A stretch of DNA of 64,000 bases from Fusarium oxysporum f. sp. lycopersici 4287 (Eukaryota; Ascomycota; Sordariomycetes; Hypocreales; Nectriaceae), in assembly GCF_000149955.1 (NCBI RefSeq), contig NC_030995.1, forward strand, positions 1,178,001 to 1,242,000. Reading direction: 5' to 3'. Below are positions 53,118-63,986 of this stretch, one piece after another. Each line of letters opens with the position of its first letter. Position 1 is the first letter of the stretch. A model generated the notes under the pieces. It worked only from the letters and a program-made list of their open reading frames with translations. It made no database searches and was not told where the DNA came from. Both the position numbers and the translations under genes were made by a program.

Positions 53118-54607
53118 TCATTTGTTGGCATCTATAATATCGCTATCGGCCATTGTGCTAGCAAGCGCCTTGTATTTCTCAGGGTCGGCCTTTATCCTCT
53201 GAAGCACGTTTGATAACCTCTCAACACCTTCTACCAAGTCCTTCTCGGGGACATATGCGAATGTCAGCCGTACGGCGTTGTCCAAATAAACAGAAGCCTC
53301 ATCGCCAGGCACTTGAAACATAGTCCCATTTCCCACAACTAAATTCTCCTCGGTCATCGTGACTTCTGAAACAAGCTTGGCTGAGATACCCTCTTCCAAT
53401 GTGAGCCACACAAAGTAACCGCCATAAACACTGCCGTTGACAAGACCAGCGTCTCGGATGCCAACATTAAGAGGCTCGAGATGCTTATGTATAGCTTGCA
53501 TCATGATCCGGTGTCGATGTTGAAGTTGAGGCCTGAGAGTAGTCGCAAGTCGCTCCTGAAGAGCCCCTGACTGAACCAAATCGGCCATGATAGATGCAGA
53601 AAACTGACTCGGCGAACCACCAGACTTTGTTGCACCCGTCTGTGCCAATCCAAATGCAAAAGCAGGAGATCCTTCGAGCCAACCAGTTCTCATTCCCGGG
53701 CCAGTGAGTTTACTGAACGATCCATTACTGACAGCGTGCCCAAAACCATGGGGATCGTTGTTCGCACGACCCATGGCCAAGTCAATGTCACACAGGCGCG
53801 GGAGTAGCATTTCTGGATGCTCGTTGGCGCTCAAACTGCTTGAAACTTTGCTGGGATCGCTGTCGATGCGCCATTGGAGAAAATCATAAACGTCGTCGCA
53901 GATGATGAGGGCATCATACTTGCGCGCAAGTCGAACAAGGGCTTCTCGGCGGCGAAGAGACATTGTCTTGCCGGAGGGATTCGAACAAGTGGGAACCGCG
54001 TAGATGACATGTCGATAATGCTTACGGTACTTTCCAGCATCACTCACAGGAGCCTAATCGGCGTCAGTTCAAGGACTAGTCACAGTATTCGCGAGTGTCA
54101 TACCTTGGCTTCTGGGGTGTGCTTCTCAAACTCAGCTAGCTTAGTCTCCAACGCTTCAATATCAACACCCTCCTCATCTTCTGGCGTTGCCCTCAGCCGG
54201 CCCTCAAAGCCATTGTCGCGGAAAATCTGGAAGACAAGGTGATAAGAGGGTGAAATGCACCAAACAGCCTGAGTTACATTGGGATCTGTGAAGCTCTGGA
54301 GGATGCAAGCGACATTCTGACTTGCACCGCCAGAGATGCAGATACGATTCGGATCTCGTTCAACACGATAGTGCTCCGACAGCCAAGTCGCCAATGCCTC
54401 GCGCAGCGGCTGATATCCGGAATCTGGACCGTACTGTAGCGCGGGGACATATATAGCTGGGTCTGAGAGATTGCGCTGAGCAGCAGCTGAGAGGAGGTCA
54501 ACAGGCAGAAGACCTGGGTTTGGCCAGCCGCGAATCAGATTAATCTGATGCTTCCCCGACTGAGGATTTGAGGGGACTTCAGAAGCGTGGGTTGGCTTTG
54601 TCGTCAT
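53118..54607 (-). CDS. PLP-dependent class I/II aminotransferase (2-aminoadipate/aromatic type)
   Basis: Exons 54607-54104 and 54053-53118 give 479 aa; the intron (GTATGA...TAG, 50 nt) joins HTPEAK to APVSDAGKYRKHYRHVIY. Marks of fold type I: LQYGPDSGYQPLREALATWL, the SGGASQNVACILQSF region, YAVPTCSNPSGKTMSLRRRE, and ICDDVYDF with the PLP-contacting Asp. The Schiff-base lysine lies in SNGSFSKLTGPGMRTGWLEG. The C-terminal small domain has GGYFVWLTLEEGISAKLV. The closest family by pattern is the fungal YER152C group of 2-aminoadipate or aromatic transaminases; the substrate cannot be settled. ATG54607 (MTTKPTHASEVPSNPQSGKH) is preferred; an in-frame extension of 84 codons upstream lacks conserved features. 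Its 3' end lies only 65 bp from the converging Pol delta subunit gene. Confidence 0.88.
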
Positions 54608-55139
54608 ATTGGCTGTGTTGATGTATGATGGTGATGACAGTGATGGTATTGAGGGGCAATGCCTATTATGGTGACATAGAGGGGAAGCTGCAGCGTTATG
54701 AGACAGCACAGAAAAATTACGACTCAACGCCCTGTGGTATTGCTGTTGCACTCCTTTATATATCGCACAATTTCTATACACGCAAACGTCAACAGCGAGC
54801 CCAATCGAGCGATGTCGGACCGGTTGGAGGATATTCATGGAGACGAAGACGATTGTCAATGGTTCAGACGGCTAACTTGCCTAGAATGGCGAGGGGTAGA
54901 GACGGATAACTGTGGACCTTTCTCTTACAGTACTCGCAGCCAGTCCATTAGCTCAAAATCCGGGGTAACGAGATTCGATATCAGTGGCTAAGCTTGCACT
55001 TGATTATCATTTGCATTGTCTATTCTTGAGTGGAACGTCACGACAATTGTCTGTGCTCAAGCCAGTACAGGAACTATAACGCATTTATTATTGAACTATT
55101 TTTTGTCACAAACACCATATGCTTTAGCAGTCTCGTTAA
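54608..55139. other. Intergenic region between aminotransferase and GH125 genes
   Basis: 532 bases forming the aminotransferase promoter and the GH125 3' flank. No gene is supported. Confidence 0.55.
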
Positions 55140-56877
55140 TCATATCTCATACGGTGCAGCGCCCTCGCCAAAGATTAGGTGTGGTTTCCTCTTAGCCAAG
55201 TCCAAGATCGTTGATGCAAATACACCATTTGCCCAGGCAAACCAACTTCTTGTGTATTGAGTGATGTGCTGAACATCAATACTCTCGTGAACCAAGCCCA
55301 GCCTGGCGGAGTCGAGCACAAGTTCAATGCATTCTTTGATCTCTTTGTCGTTGTCAGAGGTTCGAGCCTGAATGAGAAGACTCATCGGCCACGCGTTTCT
55401 TAACCCGATATGTGGTCCTATGAACTGTCAATGGCAGCAATAATCGTGTATGTATTAGACATCTTACCTCCAATACCCTTGAATGCACTTCCTTCAAGAT
55501 AGTAAGGATTTCCACTCTTTTCCAACAACATCTTCCTTGTGTTCTGGTAAATTGGATCGTTGACCTCACAGAATCCCATTAGGGGAAGCGCCAGTAATGA
55601 AGGATAATTGGCGTCGTCCATTAGGATCGAGGAGCCATATCCATCTACTTCATATGCAAACACATCTCCATATTTCTTGTGCTTGACCACGCCATGCTCC
55701 ATGATGCCTTCGCGGAGCTTTGTGCTCCAAGTCTCTAATTTCTGAGCTAGTGTTGTTTTACCCACCATCGTAAGAATCTTGGATGCTCGCTTCAGTTCGA
55801 CAGACATTTGCGCATTGGCGGGGATGAAGAAACCGAGAATTGTTGCATCGTCGCTGGGTCGGAAGGCTGATCGAACCAGGCCCGTTCCCCAGTTTAGAGG
55901 ATTACCAACACCCTTCAAGTTGAGTGTTTCAGTCCCAATATCGGTGCGCCGCGAGAATGTGTACTCGTTGCGCTGAAACTCGCCAGTCTTGGGGTCGAAG
56001 GTCGACTTGGATTGCTCAGTCAGCACGTTCAGTAAAGTTTCAACAGCGCGGTACCATCTCTTGGTTAAAAAGTCAGTCGAGCCGGTGTGATCGTGAAAGT
56101 CGTTGCCAAGAGCGAGGAAATGTGCTAGAGAATCTAGCTCATACTTGCATTCGAATACTGCTTGTGGCTCATATGCTGGGTGTACGTTGTCTTCTTGTCC
56201 ATTAGACGAGAGAGGTAAGTCGCTGATAGGCGGAGGTTGAAAGGCATTGCAGTATGGGGACTCGATCACATATTCGGCCTGGGTGTTGATGGCACCGAGC
56301 AATAATGTGTGAATGGCGGGATCCTTCTTCGCAAGCGGCTGGTAAGGGCGCAATTGGTTTGTTGAGTCGCGTAGCCATTCCGCGATAATGTCACCCGTTA
56401 TGATGAAGGATTGCGGTCCCTGCCAAGCTCCCTCATCATGGAACCCTCCAAAGCTTCCCATGCGGAAGAAGCCTGTATCTTCTTTTCCTTTGGTATGGAA
56501 CTTGACGGTTGTATCGGTCGTCGAAGGGAATGCGTTCTCGAAGAGTCGTGCTAGATCGGGGTCTTTCATACGCGACGTCACATCTTCAATGACCTTTTCG
56601 ATGGCGTCTGATTGAAATGTCCGGCATTTCGTGGTTGGTCTTTGGTAGGGGAGCTCTCGAGGGCCAGTACTGAAAGGTCGGCTGTGCAAAAGTAATGTCA
56701 GAAGGGCCCGGTATGCCGCGCAATGAAAGTAACATACTGAGGATATGCTGCATATCGTGTATAGTCGGGACATATACGATGGTAGTCGCCAAGAGGTCTC
56801 TGTTCGTCATCTGGACTGGCGCTGGCGAGGGTCGCGCTCAAGCCAAGCAAGCTTGATGCCAGTAGGCGAAGTGACAT
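55140..56877 (-). CDS. GH125 family exo-alpha-1,6-mannosidase (Mug157-like), secreted
   Basis: Exons 56877-56738, 56681-55468 and 55417-55140 give 543 aa. Exon 1 encodes a signal peptide (MSLRLLASSLLGLSATLASA) and CPDYTRYAAYP; introns GTATGT...CAG and GTAAGA...TAG keep the frame. The DUF1237/GH125 body shows GSFGGFHDEGAWQGPQSFII, TGDIIAEWLRDSTNQLRPYQ, VFECKYELDSLAHFLALGND, RSAFRPSDDATILGFFIPAN, FAYEVDGYGSSILMDDANYP and, across the last intron, FKGIGGPHIGLRNAWPMSLL. Bacterial GH125 enzymes remove terminal alpha-1,6-mannose with inversion, using Asp and Glu/Asp residues; the DST and DDAN blocks are candidate sites. The fission yeast homologue is mug157, upregulated in meiosis. It probably acts on mannoproteins in the secretory path or outside the cell. 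Confidence 0.9.
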
Positions 56878-57236
56878 GATGGGAGGCTAGAAGGTATGCT
56901 GTTGACTTAGGAATGGTGATATTAGGATGGCAACATAGCAATTTCTTGCAGCTTGGGTCGGTGTCAATTGGACGTCAAAGGACAAAGTCAACATGAGAAT
57001 GGAAGTTGTCAGAGTTGTGTTACAGCTGTCGCATTATTATCCCTCCGATTATGTAGGGCGAGACAAGCTCGGCCAGAGCTCCAACGTGGGGCTGGTCAAG
57101 GTTGGGGTAATCATCAGCCAAACCATAGCGTCCATCATGGCTTATGCAGCCAATAGATGTGATTTTGATGGAACAGGGGTATCATTTAAAGCTATCTATA
57201 CGTGCATCGCTTGCTATTTCTACTTCATGTCTATAA
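56878..57236. other. Intergenic region between GH125 and ESA1 genes
   Basis: 359 bases holding the GH125 promoter and the ESA1 3' end. Nothing else is seen. Confidence 0.6.
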
Positions 57237-58792
57237 TTACCAACCCCATGTTCGGCTTGAAGCTGTGAACACTGGAGGCTTCCATTGAATCTTGGTTGGA
57301 TCCACTGTTCGTTTCCTCTTCAACTTAGTCTTCTCCCGTTGCTGGATCAACTTCTCCGGAATCACAATCTTGTGGTCGCTCTTGTGGTACACCTGCATTC
57401 TGAGAGCTTGCAAAGTGTGCTCCACGTCCTGTGTTGTCATAGCCAGCGCTGCTGATATTGCCTCGATCGTGACCTTCTCCTCACGCTCGTTGTACCCCAT
57501 AAGCAGCTCCAGAATGTTCTCTGACCAATACTGTCGGTAACTCAGCAGACCTAAATCCGACAATGGCTTTTCTGGAGAGCCAAGCTTTCCTTCAATGCGA
57601 GAAAGCTCATACGAGAACTGAATCAGTAGCCGACCATAGCCTTTGCGTTGATATTGCGGCATGGTTAGAATACAGGCAACGTTGTATCCGTCCGCACTCT
57701 CTTTTTCCTTAGAGAAATATCCCACCAAGTGACATCCCTTTTCGGTTCGCGTAGTCATGACATAGAACAAGAAGGGATCCACGTCATAGTACAGTGTCTT
57801 GTGGTCAAGAAACATCTTGGACAGCAAGCAGAGGTTGCGGCACCACGTTCGTTGTCGTCGGCCATCGATTTCAAAGAATGATATATCCTCGTTCCGGTAA
57901 AGCTCGTTTCCAGGTGGATGTTGTAGTGTGCACTTTCGTCGATGTCGCGTAAAGGCCTTCTCATCTCCATAATAACTCAAACAGAATTCGCAAATGAAAA
58001 TCACATCCTCCTGACTGAATATTTCAGGATACGGTGAAAAGTACCAGGGGTAAAGGTCGAAACGCCCAAATTGTACCTTGGAGATATTTCGAATCCGAGA
58101 TACTTCGGTCGGGTTCTGTGTCATCGAGCCGGATGTGCGGAGCTTCTCGATCTCGACTTCACGGCTGAATTCTGCCGGTTCCCTTTTGACTTCAGCTTCC
58201 TTCTCATCTACATCCATGTCGTCGCCTGCAGCAGGTGTTGCGCCATCAACACTGGCGCGCGCTTGGCTTTCCCCATCGGGTCCGATCGAGGCAGACTTCT
58301 GACGATTTTGGGATTCTACAAAGTCGAGAGGGACGTCAGTTGTGAGTTCGAGTAAGAGAAACTGAAATACCTACCAGTCCATGGGTGTGGGGTATTTGCC
58401 TCTGAAGCAACTGATTGCTCCCGCTTCCCAGGCCTCTTTTGTGACTTCTTAGAAGGTTGCGTCTTCTTGGATTGCGCAGCGGGCGCTTTCTTCGTTTTGG
58501 GGTCTTTGGGCTTGTCCTTTTCGGGGTTTGGCCATTCGACCTCTCGAGTAAAGTCCAGCCTAATCACAGGAACCCATTCATCTAATCGTTTATTGAAGTT
58601 GTCGAAGTTGCAATAAAATTGTTTGCCGCTTTTTGTCGTCTTGATGCTGAGGATCTCGGCGCGTCGTGGTTGACCTTCCTTTTCGACCCAAGCAATACAG
58701 CCTGTTGTTATTGTCTCTGGGGTCGCAAGGCTCTTTAGTCGCGGCTCACCTGAGCCCACGGTGGGCTCGCCACTAGGTGTGCCGCCAGCCAT
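57237..58792 (-). CDS. ESA1: MYST histone acetyltransferase Esa1 (NuA4 catalytic subunit)
   Basis: Acetylates histone H4 and H2A within NuA4, for transcription and DNA repair. Exons 58792-58375 and 58315-57237 give 498 aa; the intron (GTAGGT...TAG, 59 nt) lies in the linker after NTPHPWT. The Tudor-knot chromodomain covers about 30-85 ([40 protein letters not shown]). A lysine-rich linker follows. The MYST domain starts at [20 protein letters not shown] and has the zinc finger [21 protein letters not shown] (split: CEFC and HRRKC), the cysteine in [20 protein letters not shown], the acetyl-CoA loop Q-RKGYGR and the catalytic glutamate in [16 protein letters not shown]. The end is [18 protein letters not shown]. 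Every expected element is present at normal spacing. Confidence 0.96.
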
Positions 58793-59092
58793 GATGGAAA
58801 TAGAATGGTTGGATGATATTTGATGATCGTCGCGTTGATGGACTTGTGTCGCAAGATAGAAAACGGAAGGAAATAATATTGGAGGGGCACGGCAGAAAAT
58901 GAGTTGGAGTTCTTATCAGCAAGGCGGTGAGAAGGATAGCTGCTTATCTATTCTTCGTTAGATGCATAAACTCCGTTAGACTCATCACTCAGAAAGCCGT
59001 CTGTTACATCTGGTTCTCTTTTTGCGACTTGTACTAACATTTCAATTTTTCTACTAGAACTTTTATGTCGGGTGTTATATTCTTTTGACAAG
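58793..59092. other. Divergent promoter ESA1/REX4
   Basis: 300 bases between two start codons. No recognisable regulatory motif beyond AT-rich and T-rich stretches before the REX4 ATG. Confidence 0.5.
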
Positions 59093-60052
59093 ATGGAAAC
59101 GCTTTCTTCCAACTGGAAAAAGCTCCAGGCAAAACTCAAGGAAGAGTCTGCGTTAAAACCATCTCTCAAGCGCAAATCAGAGACCTTAACAACGAATCCA
59201 CCACCTAAAAAGTCTAAGGTGCAAAAGTCCCTCCCAAAACCGCCAAGAAGATCAGCAAAAGCAGCTCAAACAACAACCAAAAAGCCAATGGGCGGTGTTC
59301 ACAGTTCGAAAATCGAAGAGTCAGTACCTGGGACCTCGACATCCCTTGCACTATGGGCGGAAGACAATGATGTGTCTGCAGAAGCCCTAGCAGAGGCATA
59401 CAGTCTGGGTGCGAAGGACAATTCGATGATGCTTGCCTCCGCAAAGGACAAAATCAACCATGGACTCACAGAAGGGATCGAGGTCGGAAAGTACATCGCT
59501 ATCGATTGCGAGATGGTTGGCGTGGGGCCAGGCGGTCATGAATCAGCTCTCGCTCGTGTGAGCATTGTTGATTTTCATGGTGTGCAGATTTACGACTCTT
59601 ATGTGAAACCTAAGGAGAAGGTCACAAACTGGAGGACAGCGGTCAGTGGTATTGACCAAAAGAAGATGAGATTTGCTAGGGAATTCGAGGAAGTTCAGGC
59701 AGACGTCGACAAGCTTCTCCAGGGTCGAATATTGATTGGACATGATCTCAAGCATGATCTAGAAGCTCTCATTCTCAGCCATCCTGGAAAAGACATCCGC
59801 GACACCGCCAAATTCCCAGGTTTCAAGAAGTATGGCAATGGAAGAAAGCCAGCCCTGCGGGTCCTGGCTCAGAAGATCCTGGGCGTCGAGATACAAGGAG
59901 GCGCACATTCTAGTATTGAGGATGCGCGAGCGACTATGTTACTGTCCCGCAAGCACAAGCAGGCGTTTGACGTTGATCACGCAAATCGATATGCGCCGAA
60001 ACCAGCATCAGGTGGCCAGAAAGGCACCAAATCGAAAAAGAAAAGAAAGTGA
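59093..60052 (+). CDS. REX4: RNA exonuclease Rex4 (DEDDh)
   Basis: A 319-residue intronless gene starting at ATG59093 (METLSSNWKKLQAKLKEESA). Rex4 is a nucleolar 3'-5' exonuclease linked to pre-rRNA processing. The N-terminal third is basic (PKKSKVQKSLPKPPRRSAK) and suits a nucleolar protein. The exonuclease domain begins at KYIAIDCEMVGVGPGGHESA, with the Asp and Glu of motif I. Motif II is in RILIGHDLKHDLEALILSHP. Motif III, with the DEDDh histidine and final aspartate, is GGAHSSIEDARATMLLSRKH. YDSYVKPKEKVTNWRTAVSG is typical of Rex4. The tail ends in lysines (KSKKKRK). An in-frame ATG-like codon 7 codons upstream is less likely to be the start. Confidence 0.95.
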   Translation: METLSSNWKKLQAKLKEESALKPSLKRKSETLTTNPPPKKSKVQKSLPKPPRRSAKAAQTTTKKPMGGVHSSKIEESVPGTSTSLALWAEDNDVSAEALAEAYSLGAKDNSMMLASAKDKINHGLTEGIEVGKYIAIDCEMVGVGPGGHESALARVSIVDFHGVQIYDSYVKPKEKVTNWRTAVSGIDQKKMRFAREFEEVQADVDKLLQGRILIGHDLKHDLEALILSHPGKDIRDTAKFPGFKKYGNGRKPALRVLAQKILGVEIQGGAHSSIEDARATMLLSRKHKQAFDVDHANRYAPKPASGGQKGTKSKKKRK

Positions 60053-60326
60053 AGGGGTGATATAAACAAGTACATCCTCATAAAGTTTTGTTGAGATACC
60101 CATATAGCAAGAACTATTATTTTTCGGACAACCATGGTTCATCGAAGTACGCCCCGAGTTTCCGAGGTAGGGAACTATCCTACCAGCCATTAACCTTTGC
60201 ATTCTGAGATCAATTTATACAAAAGAAGCCCAATTAAGTCGTATTTTCTCACCAGTTTTAACCATTTTGAAATCAGAATACTCCGTAGAGTTCCAATAGT
60301 AATGTCATAACTTGGGTTCATTCTGT

Positions 60327-60339
60327 AGTACGGAGTACT
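60327..60339 (+). promoter_or_regulatory. AGTAC-GGA-GTACT inverted repeat
   Basis: Perfect 5-bp arms around GGA. A reverse-complement core TACTCCGTA lies at 60279-60287, and another TACGGAGTAC at 20761-20770. The function is unknown. Confidence 0.35.
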
Positions 60340-60433
60340 AACATGTTTCCTACCAACATTCTGGACCCATTTTTCACTAATTGCGTCGTGAGATAAGATA
60401 AGCCTGTCACCTTAGAACTCTTTACGCGCCTCG

Positions 60434-60439
60434 ACGCGT
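60434..60439 (+). promoter_or_regulatory. MluI cell-cycle box ACGCGT upstream of RNH203
   Basis: Perfect ACGCGT, 39 bp before the RNH203 start codon (last base to ATG). This is the same core as in the RAD18/Pol delta subunit promoter. An MBF role is inferred from yeasts. Confidence 0.5.
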
Positions 60440-60477
60440 CTCCTTCACTTGACAACGAACAAGTCAACACCACTACA

Positions 60478-61052
60478 ATGTCGCAACCAATACTCTCATT
60501 AGCACCCGACGAGAATAAATCCAAAGCTGTGGCGAATCTTTTGCCATGCCGTATACACCATGATGGGCCAATCGACCCGGCATCGACATTTTGGACCCCT
60601 ACTACTACGGATGGTTTGTGTCCCTGGATACGAATCCCGTTGCCACGAGCGTACTGACAATCTGAAAAGATGGTACAAAACTAGCATACTTTCGAGGTAG
60701 AAAACTTCAAGGAAAGGTGGTAAAAATACCAGAACAATGTCGAGGTGTTGTTGTCGAACGAGCTCCCGAAAAGGACCCCAAAAGTGCCAACGAGGACGTG
60801 CTAGAGGATCTCGATGCCGACCAAGAGCCAGAACAAATAGGAAGCATGAAAATAACTGCAGAGTTTGATGAGATGGTTGTTTGGGGACATGAGACAGTGG
60901 CAGATGCCAGCGCAGACCCTTATGTCCGCAGTATGGGGGAGTGGCTTCAGATGGCCGACCGGGTATGGCTCGATATTGACTGGGCAAGAATCTGTTGCTA
61001 ACTTCTCCAGATTCACTCGTACTCGCCCCTTGCAGATACGACGCAGAAATGA
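60478..61052 (+). CDS. RNH203: Ribonuclease H2 subunit C (Rnh203)
   Basis: Non-catalytic subunit of heterotrimeric RNase H2, which removes single ribonucleotides from DNA and degrades RNA/DNA hybrids. Exons 60478-60613, 60670-60962 and 61011-61052 give 156 aa. Introns GTTTGT...AAG and GTATGG...CAG keep the frame; the last exon has only 42 bases. Family marks: NLLPCRIHHDGPIDPASTFW, YFRGRKLQGKVVKIPEQCRG, VVVERAPEK, FDEMVVWGHE and DPYVRSMGEWLQMADRIHSY. The length fits the family. Without the second splice the protein would run into a short tail (RVWLDIDWARICC) in place of the conserved RIHSY end, so the intron is well supported. Confidence 0.9.
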
Positions 61053-62213
61053 TGTGACCGGCAGTGACCAAGCGTCGAGCTGCTCCACCCACGAGAGGCC
61101 GGATGTTGACATCGTGGGACATCGAGATTACCTCGAACCGACCAAATACTTCAACAATATACCCGAGCAATAGTCCAAACACTAAAGACTGTGTTAAGAT
61201 ATTGTTCTTCCCCCATTCATGTCGTTATTGAAAATTGGAGCATAGACCTCATGTAGTTGGGAGCGACCCGTTTTAAAATAACACGCCTAGGAGACCGACA
61301 CATGTCTTTTGCAGCCAAAGTCCTGTTTCTAATACCTCTACCTCTGATGGGATATCATGCTGTATGCTAAATAAGTAAAAAACAAGTCTATGACTCTAGT
61401 ACTACGTTTTTTCCTTCAACGAAGTCTGGACTCGCTAGCCTCTGACTTCTTCCTCGTAGGCTTCTGGTTAAATGAGCGATCCCTAGTTTAAGGGGGCGAT
61501 ATGTCCATTCTGGTACTGCCAATGAAGGCTGGTGTCAATTTCTCTGGATTCTTTGAGTCTGCAACTGAATGTGGCCTCTCGGGATACATTGTTTCTTACG
61601 AATAAGAGCAATTTGGTATGTTGAATAAGTAATAACTGAAATACTCGTATTGATTGCCTTGGGTTATCATGCAGTGGAAATCCATGGTTCGTTCCCTGGG
61701 CCTTATAAGCTCGTTCAGTCGCATACACACTTATGTAGCTACACTGTTCAGTCAACCCTTTCGTAGGGCATGATTTCAAGTGTTCAGTCTGTATATACGT
61801 CTAGGGCTGACAATCTGGCCCTGCTAGGCCCATTGTTGCTATTTCCGAACAAAGATACCATGGTTTTACTCGACACTTGCCTCGTTCCACAATACCAGTC
61901 TGTGATTAGTCTTTGTATTTCTTTGCTTGCCTACTTACTTTTGACAAACGTGTGACTCAATGAATCTTTGAGGTCTGGAAGAACGTTGCTTTCATCATGA
62001 CAAAGGGTTCGTTGTGACCACATTAAACCAAGCCATCTGCATTGTAACCTTGGCCGATATACTGATGGGCATGTATGCATTGTCTTTCATTTAGGCGGCC
62101 CTTAGATTACTCAAATGGAACTTCAGCAAATTATTGATAGTGTGTAGTCGTGATAAATATTGGTCTTTTTGTAGCGTCTTGGCTGACCACCTTATGATTT
62201 GAGCTATGCTAGT
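61053..62213. other. Convergent 3' region, RNH203 and dehydrogenase
   Basis: 1.16 kb between converging genes, longer than needed for two 3' ends. I found no supported gene, tRNA or repeat. Open frames up to 98 codons have no domain. Confidence 0.5.
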
Positions 62214-63139
62214 CTACTTCTCGTCTAAGTCAGTCGTGATACCAATCTCTCGTGTTGCTTCAATATCATGCTGAAGAAACTCAAGCTTGGTCTTCAGACG
62301 AGCAAAGCAGTCTTTGCCCAATGGCAATCTCAGAACCTTTCCCTTCAAATCACCTGCCGCTCCCTCGCCAGTGGCCACCTCGAAGATGATGTCCACTGCC
62401 TTGTTTGGATCTCCAGGTTGCTTTCCAGCTGCTTTCTCAAACTTCTGGAGTGTTGCTTCCAACAACGTTCCTTGATATGCCGTTTCGCCAGAAATATTGC
62501 TCTTGATGCTGGCTTCGAGGAAATTTGTACGGAACGCACCGGGCTCAACCAGCAAAACATTGATACCGAACTCTTTGACCTCCTTCGACAGACTCTCGCT
62601 TAGACCTTCGAGAGCGAACTTGCTGGCACTGTAGAGGCCGCAGCTGGGCTGAGCATCTTGGCCGGCGATACTGCTAATGTTGATGATGGTACCGGAACCC
62701 CGGCTTCTCATTCCGGGGAGGGCAGCTTGAATGGTGTAGAGAGGACCAAATAAATTTGTCTGGACCTGATGTTCGGCCTCGGCCTCCCTTATCACAGGCT
62801 TTAGTGTGCGCTCAGTCATTTTAACAATACAGGGCTTACTCACGTAAAGAGCTCGATGCCTCCCAAGACGGAGTATCCAGCGTTATTCACCAGAAAGTCG
62901 ATCCTCCCGTAAGCCTTCTCTGCATCTTGGACTTTCTTGGTAATGCTAGCCTTGGATTCAGTCAGATCAATGGTGACGATCTTTCCGCCAGCTTCTTCGA
63001 GTTGGCGGATAGCATCGGCTGATCTTGTTGTGTCTCGGACAGTTGCAATGACTCTGTGTCCTGCTTTCAAGACTCGCAAGCTGAGAAGCAGGCCAAGGCC
63101 GTTGGAGCTTCCGGTAATGAACCAAACTGGAGTCGTCAT
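62214..63139 (-). CDS. Short-chain dehydrogenase/reductase, classical type
   Basis: Exons 63139-62844 and 62787-62214 give 289 aa; the intron (GTGAGT...AAG, 56 nt) joins GGIELFT to EAEAEHQVQTNLFGPLYTIQ. The NAD(P)-binding motif is VWFITGSSNGLGLLLSLRVL, NNAG is in DFLVNNAGYSVLGG, the catalytic serine lies in INISSIAGQDAQPSCGLYSA and Tyr-x3-Lys is YSASK. VLLVEPGAFRTNFLEASIKS is typical of the classical SDR group related to retinol- or hydroxysteroid-type dehydrogenases in fungi. The first motif has Asn in GxxNGxG, seen in several fungal members. The substrate is unknown. ATG63139 is the first true ATG in a frame that otherwise begins with a TTG codon. Confidence 0.88.
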
Positions 63140-63675
63140 TTTGGCCTGATTCTTGATACGACTCAATGCGAGATTCTGTGTAAGTGTCTCGATCTGTTGA
63201 TTTTTTGGTTGATTGATTAATATGCGCTGATACTGTGTCTTATAGTGTCGGCATCACGGACTTAATGGTTCCCTATTCCCGTTTAACTTCGTTTGGCGAC
63301 AAGCATTTGGTGATGAAGCTCCACACCATCTTACTTATCACCGATCACGTATCGGAAATACAATAACGACGCCGGTATGCTCATAGGCACAGTTCCGACG
63401 TTAACTAAGGTAACAATCTGGAGTTTTTGGTCATTTGCCAGTGGTATCTGAACGTCGAGATCTGCTATTTCCTCTGATACATATTCTAACCCAACTGGAA
63501 AAGCTCTTAGTACGAAAGAAGAGTAAATGGTTCAAAAGACCTATAACAATATGGTTCTCTAGTAGCCAATCTAAGTGAGAGTATGTGAGTGAGTCTGAAA
63601 ACATTACCTTTCAGTCTGACAAGTAGGAAATTCAGCTTTCTCTTTATGGACCATTACAAGTCCAATTGCAGACCT
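63140..63675. other. Intergenic region between dehydrogenase and GARS-like gene
   Basis: 536 bases with the promoter of the dehydrogenase and the 3' end of the next gene. Nothing else is seen. Confidence 0.55.
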
Positions 63676-63986
63676 TTACCACGAAGAGAGAATTTGACCG
63701 ATGTCCGTCCTTAGATATTTCCCCTTGAAAATGATCTCTCGGGCGCCGCTGTAAGCTCCTTTGATGGCTTCTTCTGTGGAATCGGCTATGCAAACCACCG
63801 CCAAAACCCTCCCACCTTGAGTCACGAGGCGATCTCCTGCCCACGAGGTGCCTGCATGGAAGACGAACACATCTATGAGAACGCTTAGACATAGGATAGC
63901 CTTGGAGCCAGGGGCGACATCTTACCTTGCGGCAATGCTCCAAAGTCGATGAACTCGCCTACTTGATACCCATCCACTGGAGGCCA
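63676..63986 (-). CDS. Phosphoribosylamine-glycine ligase (GARS) C-terminal part, cut by window edge
   Basis: Two last exons are visible, about 63986-63926 and 63872-63676; the rest lies beyond base 64000. The intron (GTAAGA...TAG) keeps the frame. They read GYQVGEFIDFGALPQ, DVFVFHAGTSWAGDRLVTQG, GRVLAVVCIADSTEEAIKGA and KGKYLRTDIGQILSSW, then stop. This is the GARS C-domain, with the typical VFHAGT, TQGGRVLAV and DIG motifs. In fungi the purine enzyme Ade5,7 carries an AIR synthetase domain after this part; here the protein ends instead. It is therefore probably a separate GARS-like paralogue, perhaps in specialised metabolism or a bacterial-type copy (inference). The acceptor at the edge is tentative. 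Confidence 0.7.

Larger units (their letters stand above)
60053..60477. promoter_or_regulatory. REX4 3' flank and RNH203 promoter
   Basis: Contains TACTCCGTA (60279-60287), the dyad AGTACGGAGTACT (60327-60339) and ACGCGT (60434-60439). No gene is supported. Confidence 0.5.

Noticed and set aside
52808..53137. 109-codon plus-strand frame (HELLLHVPANDGADRLK...)
   Set aside because: It overlaps the PCNA-binding C-terminus of the Pol delta subunit in another frame and turns into Pro/His/Arg-rich sequence; noted only as part of the junction problem.
53960..53990. GGATTCGAAC resembling a tRNA B box on the minus strand
   Set aside because: It is the codons of the conserved CSNPSGK motif of the aminotransferase; no A box or cloverleaf around it.
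60499..61182. 227-codon minus-strand frame
   Set aside because: Antisense to RNH203, which is supported by conserved motifs and splice sites.
62214..63986. SDR plus GARS-like gene as a biosynthetic pair
   Set aside because: Tandem orientation only; with one gene cut off by the edge there is not enough evidence for a functional link.
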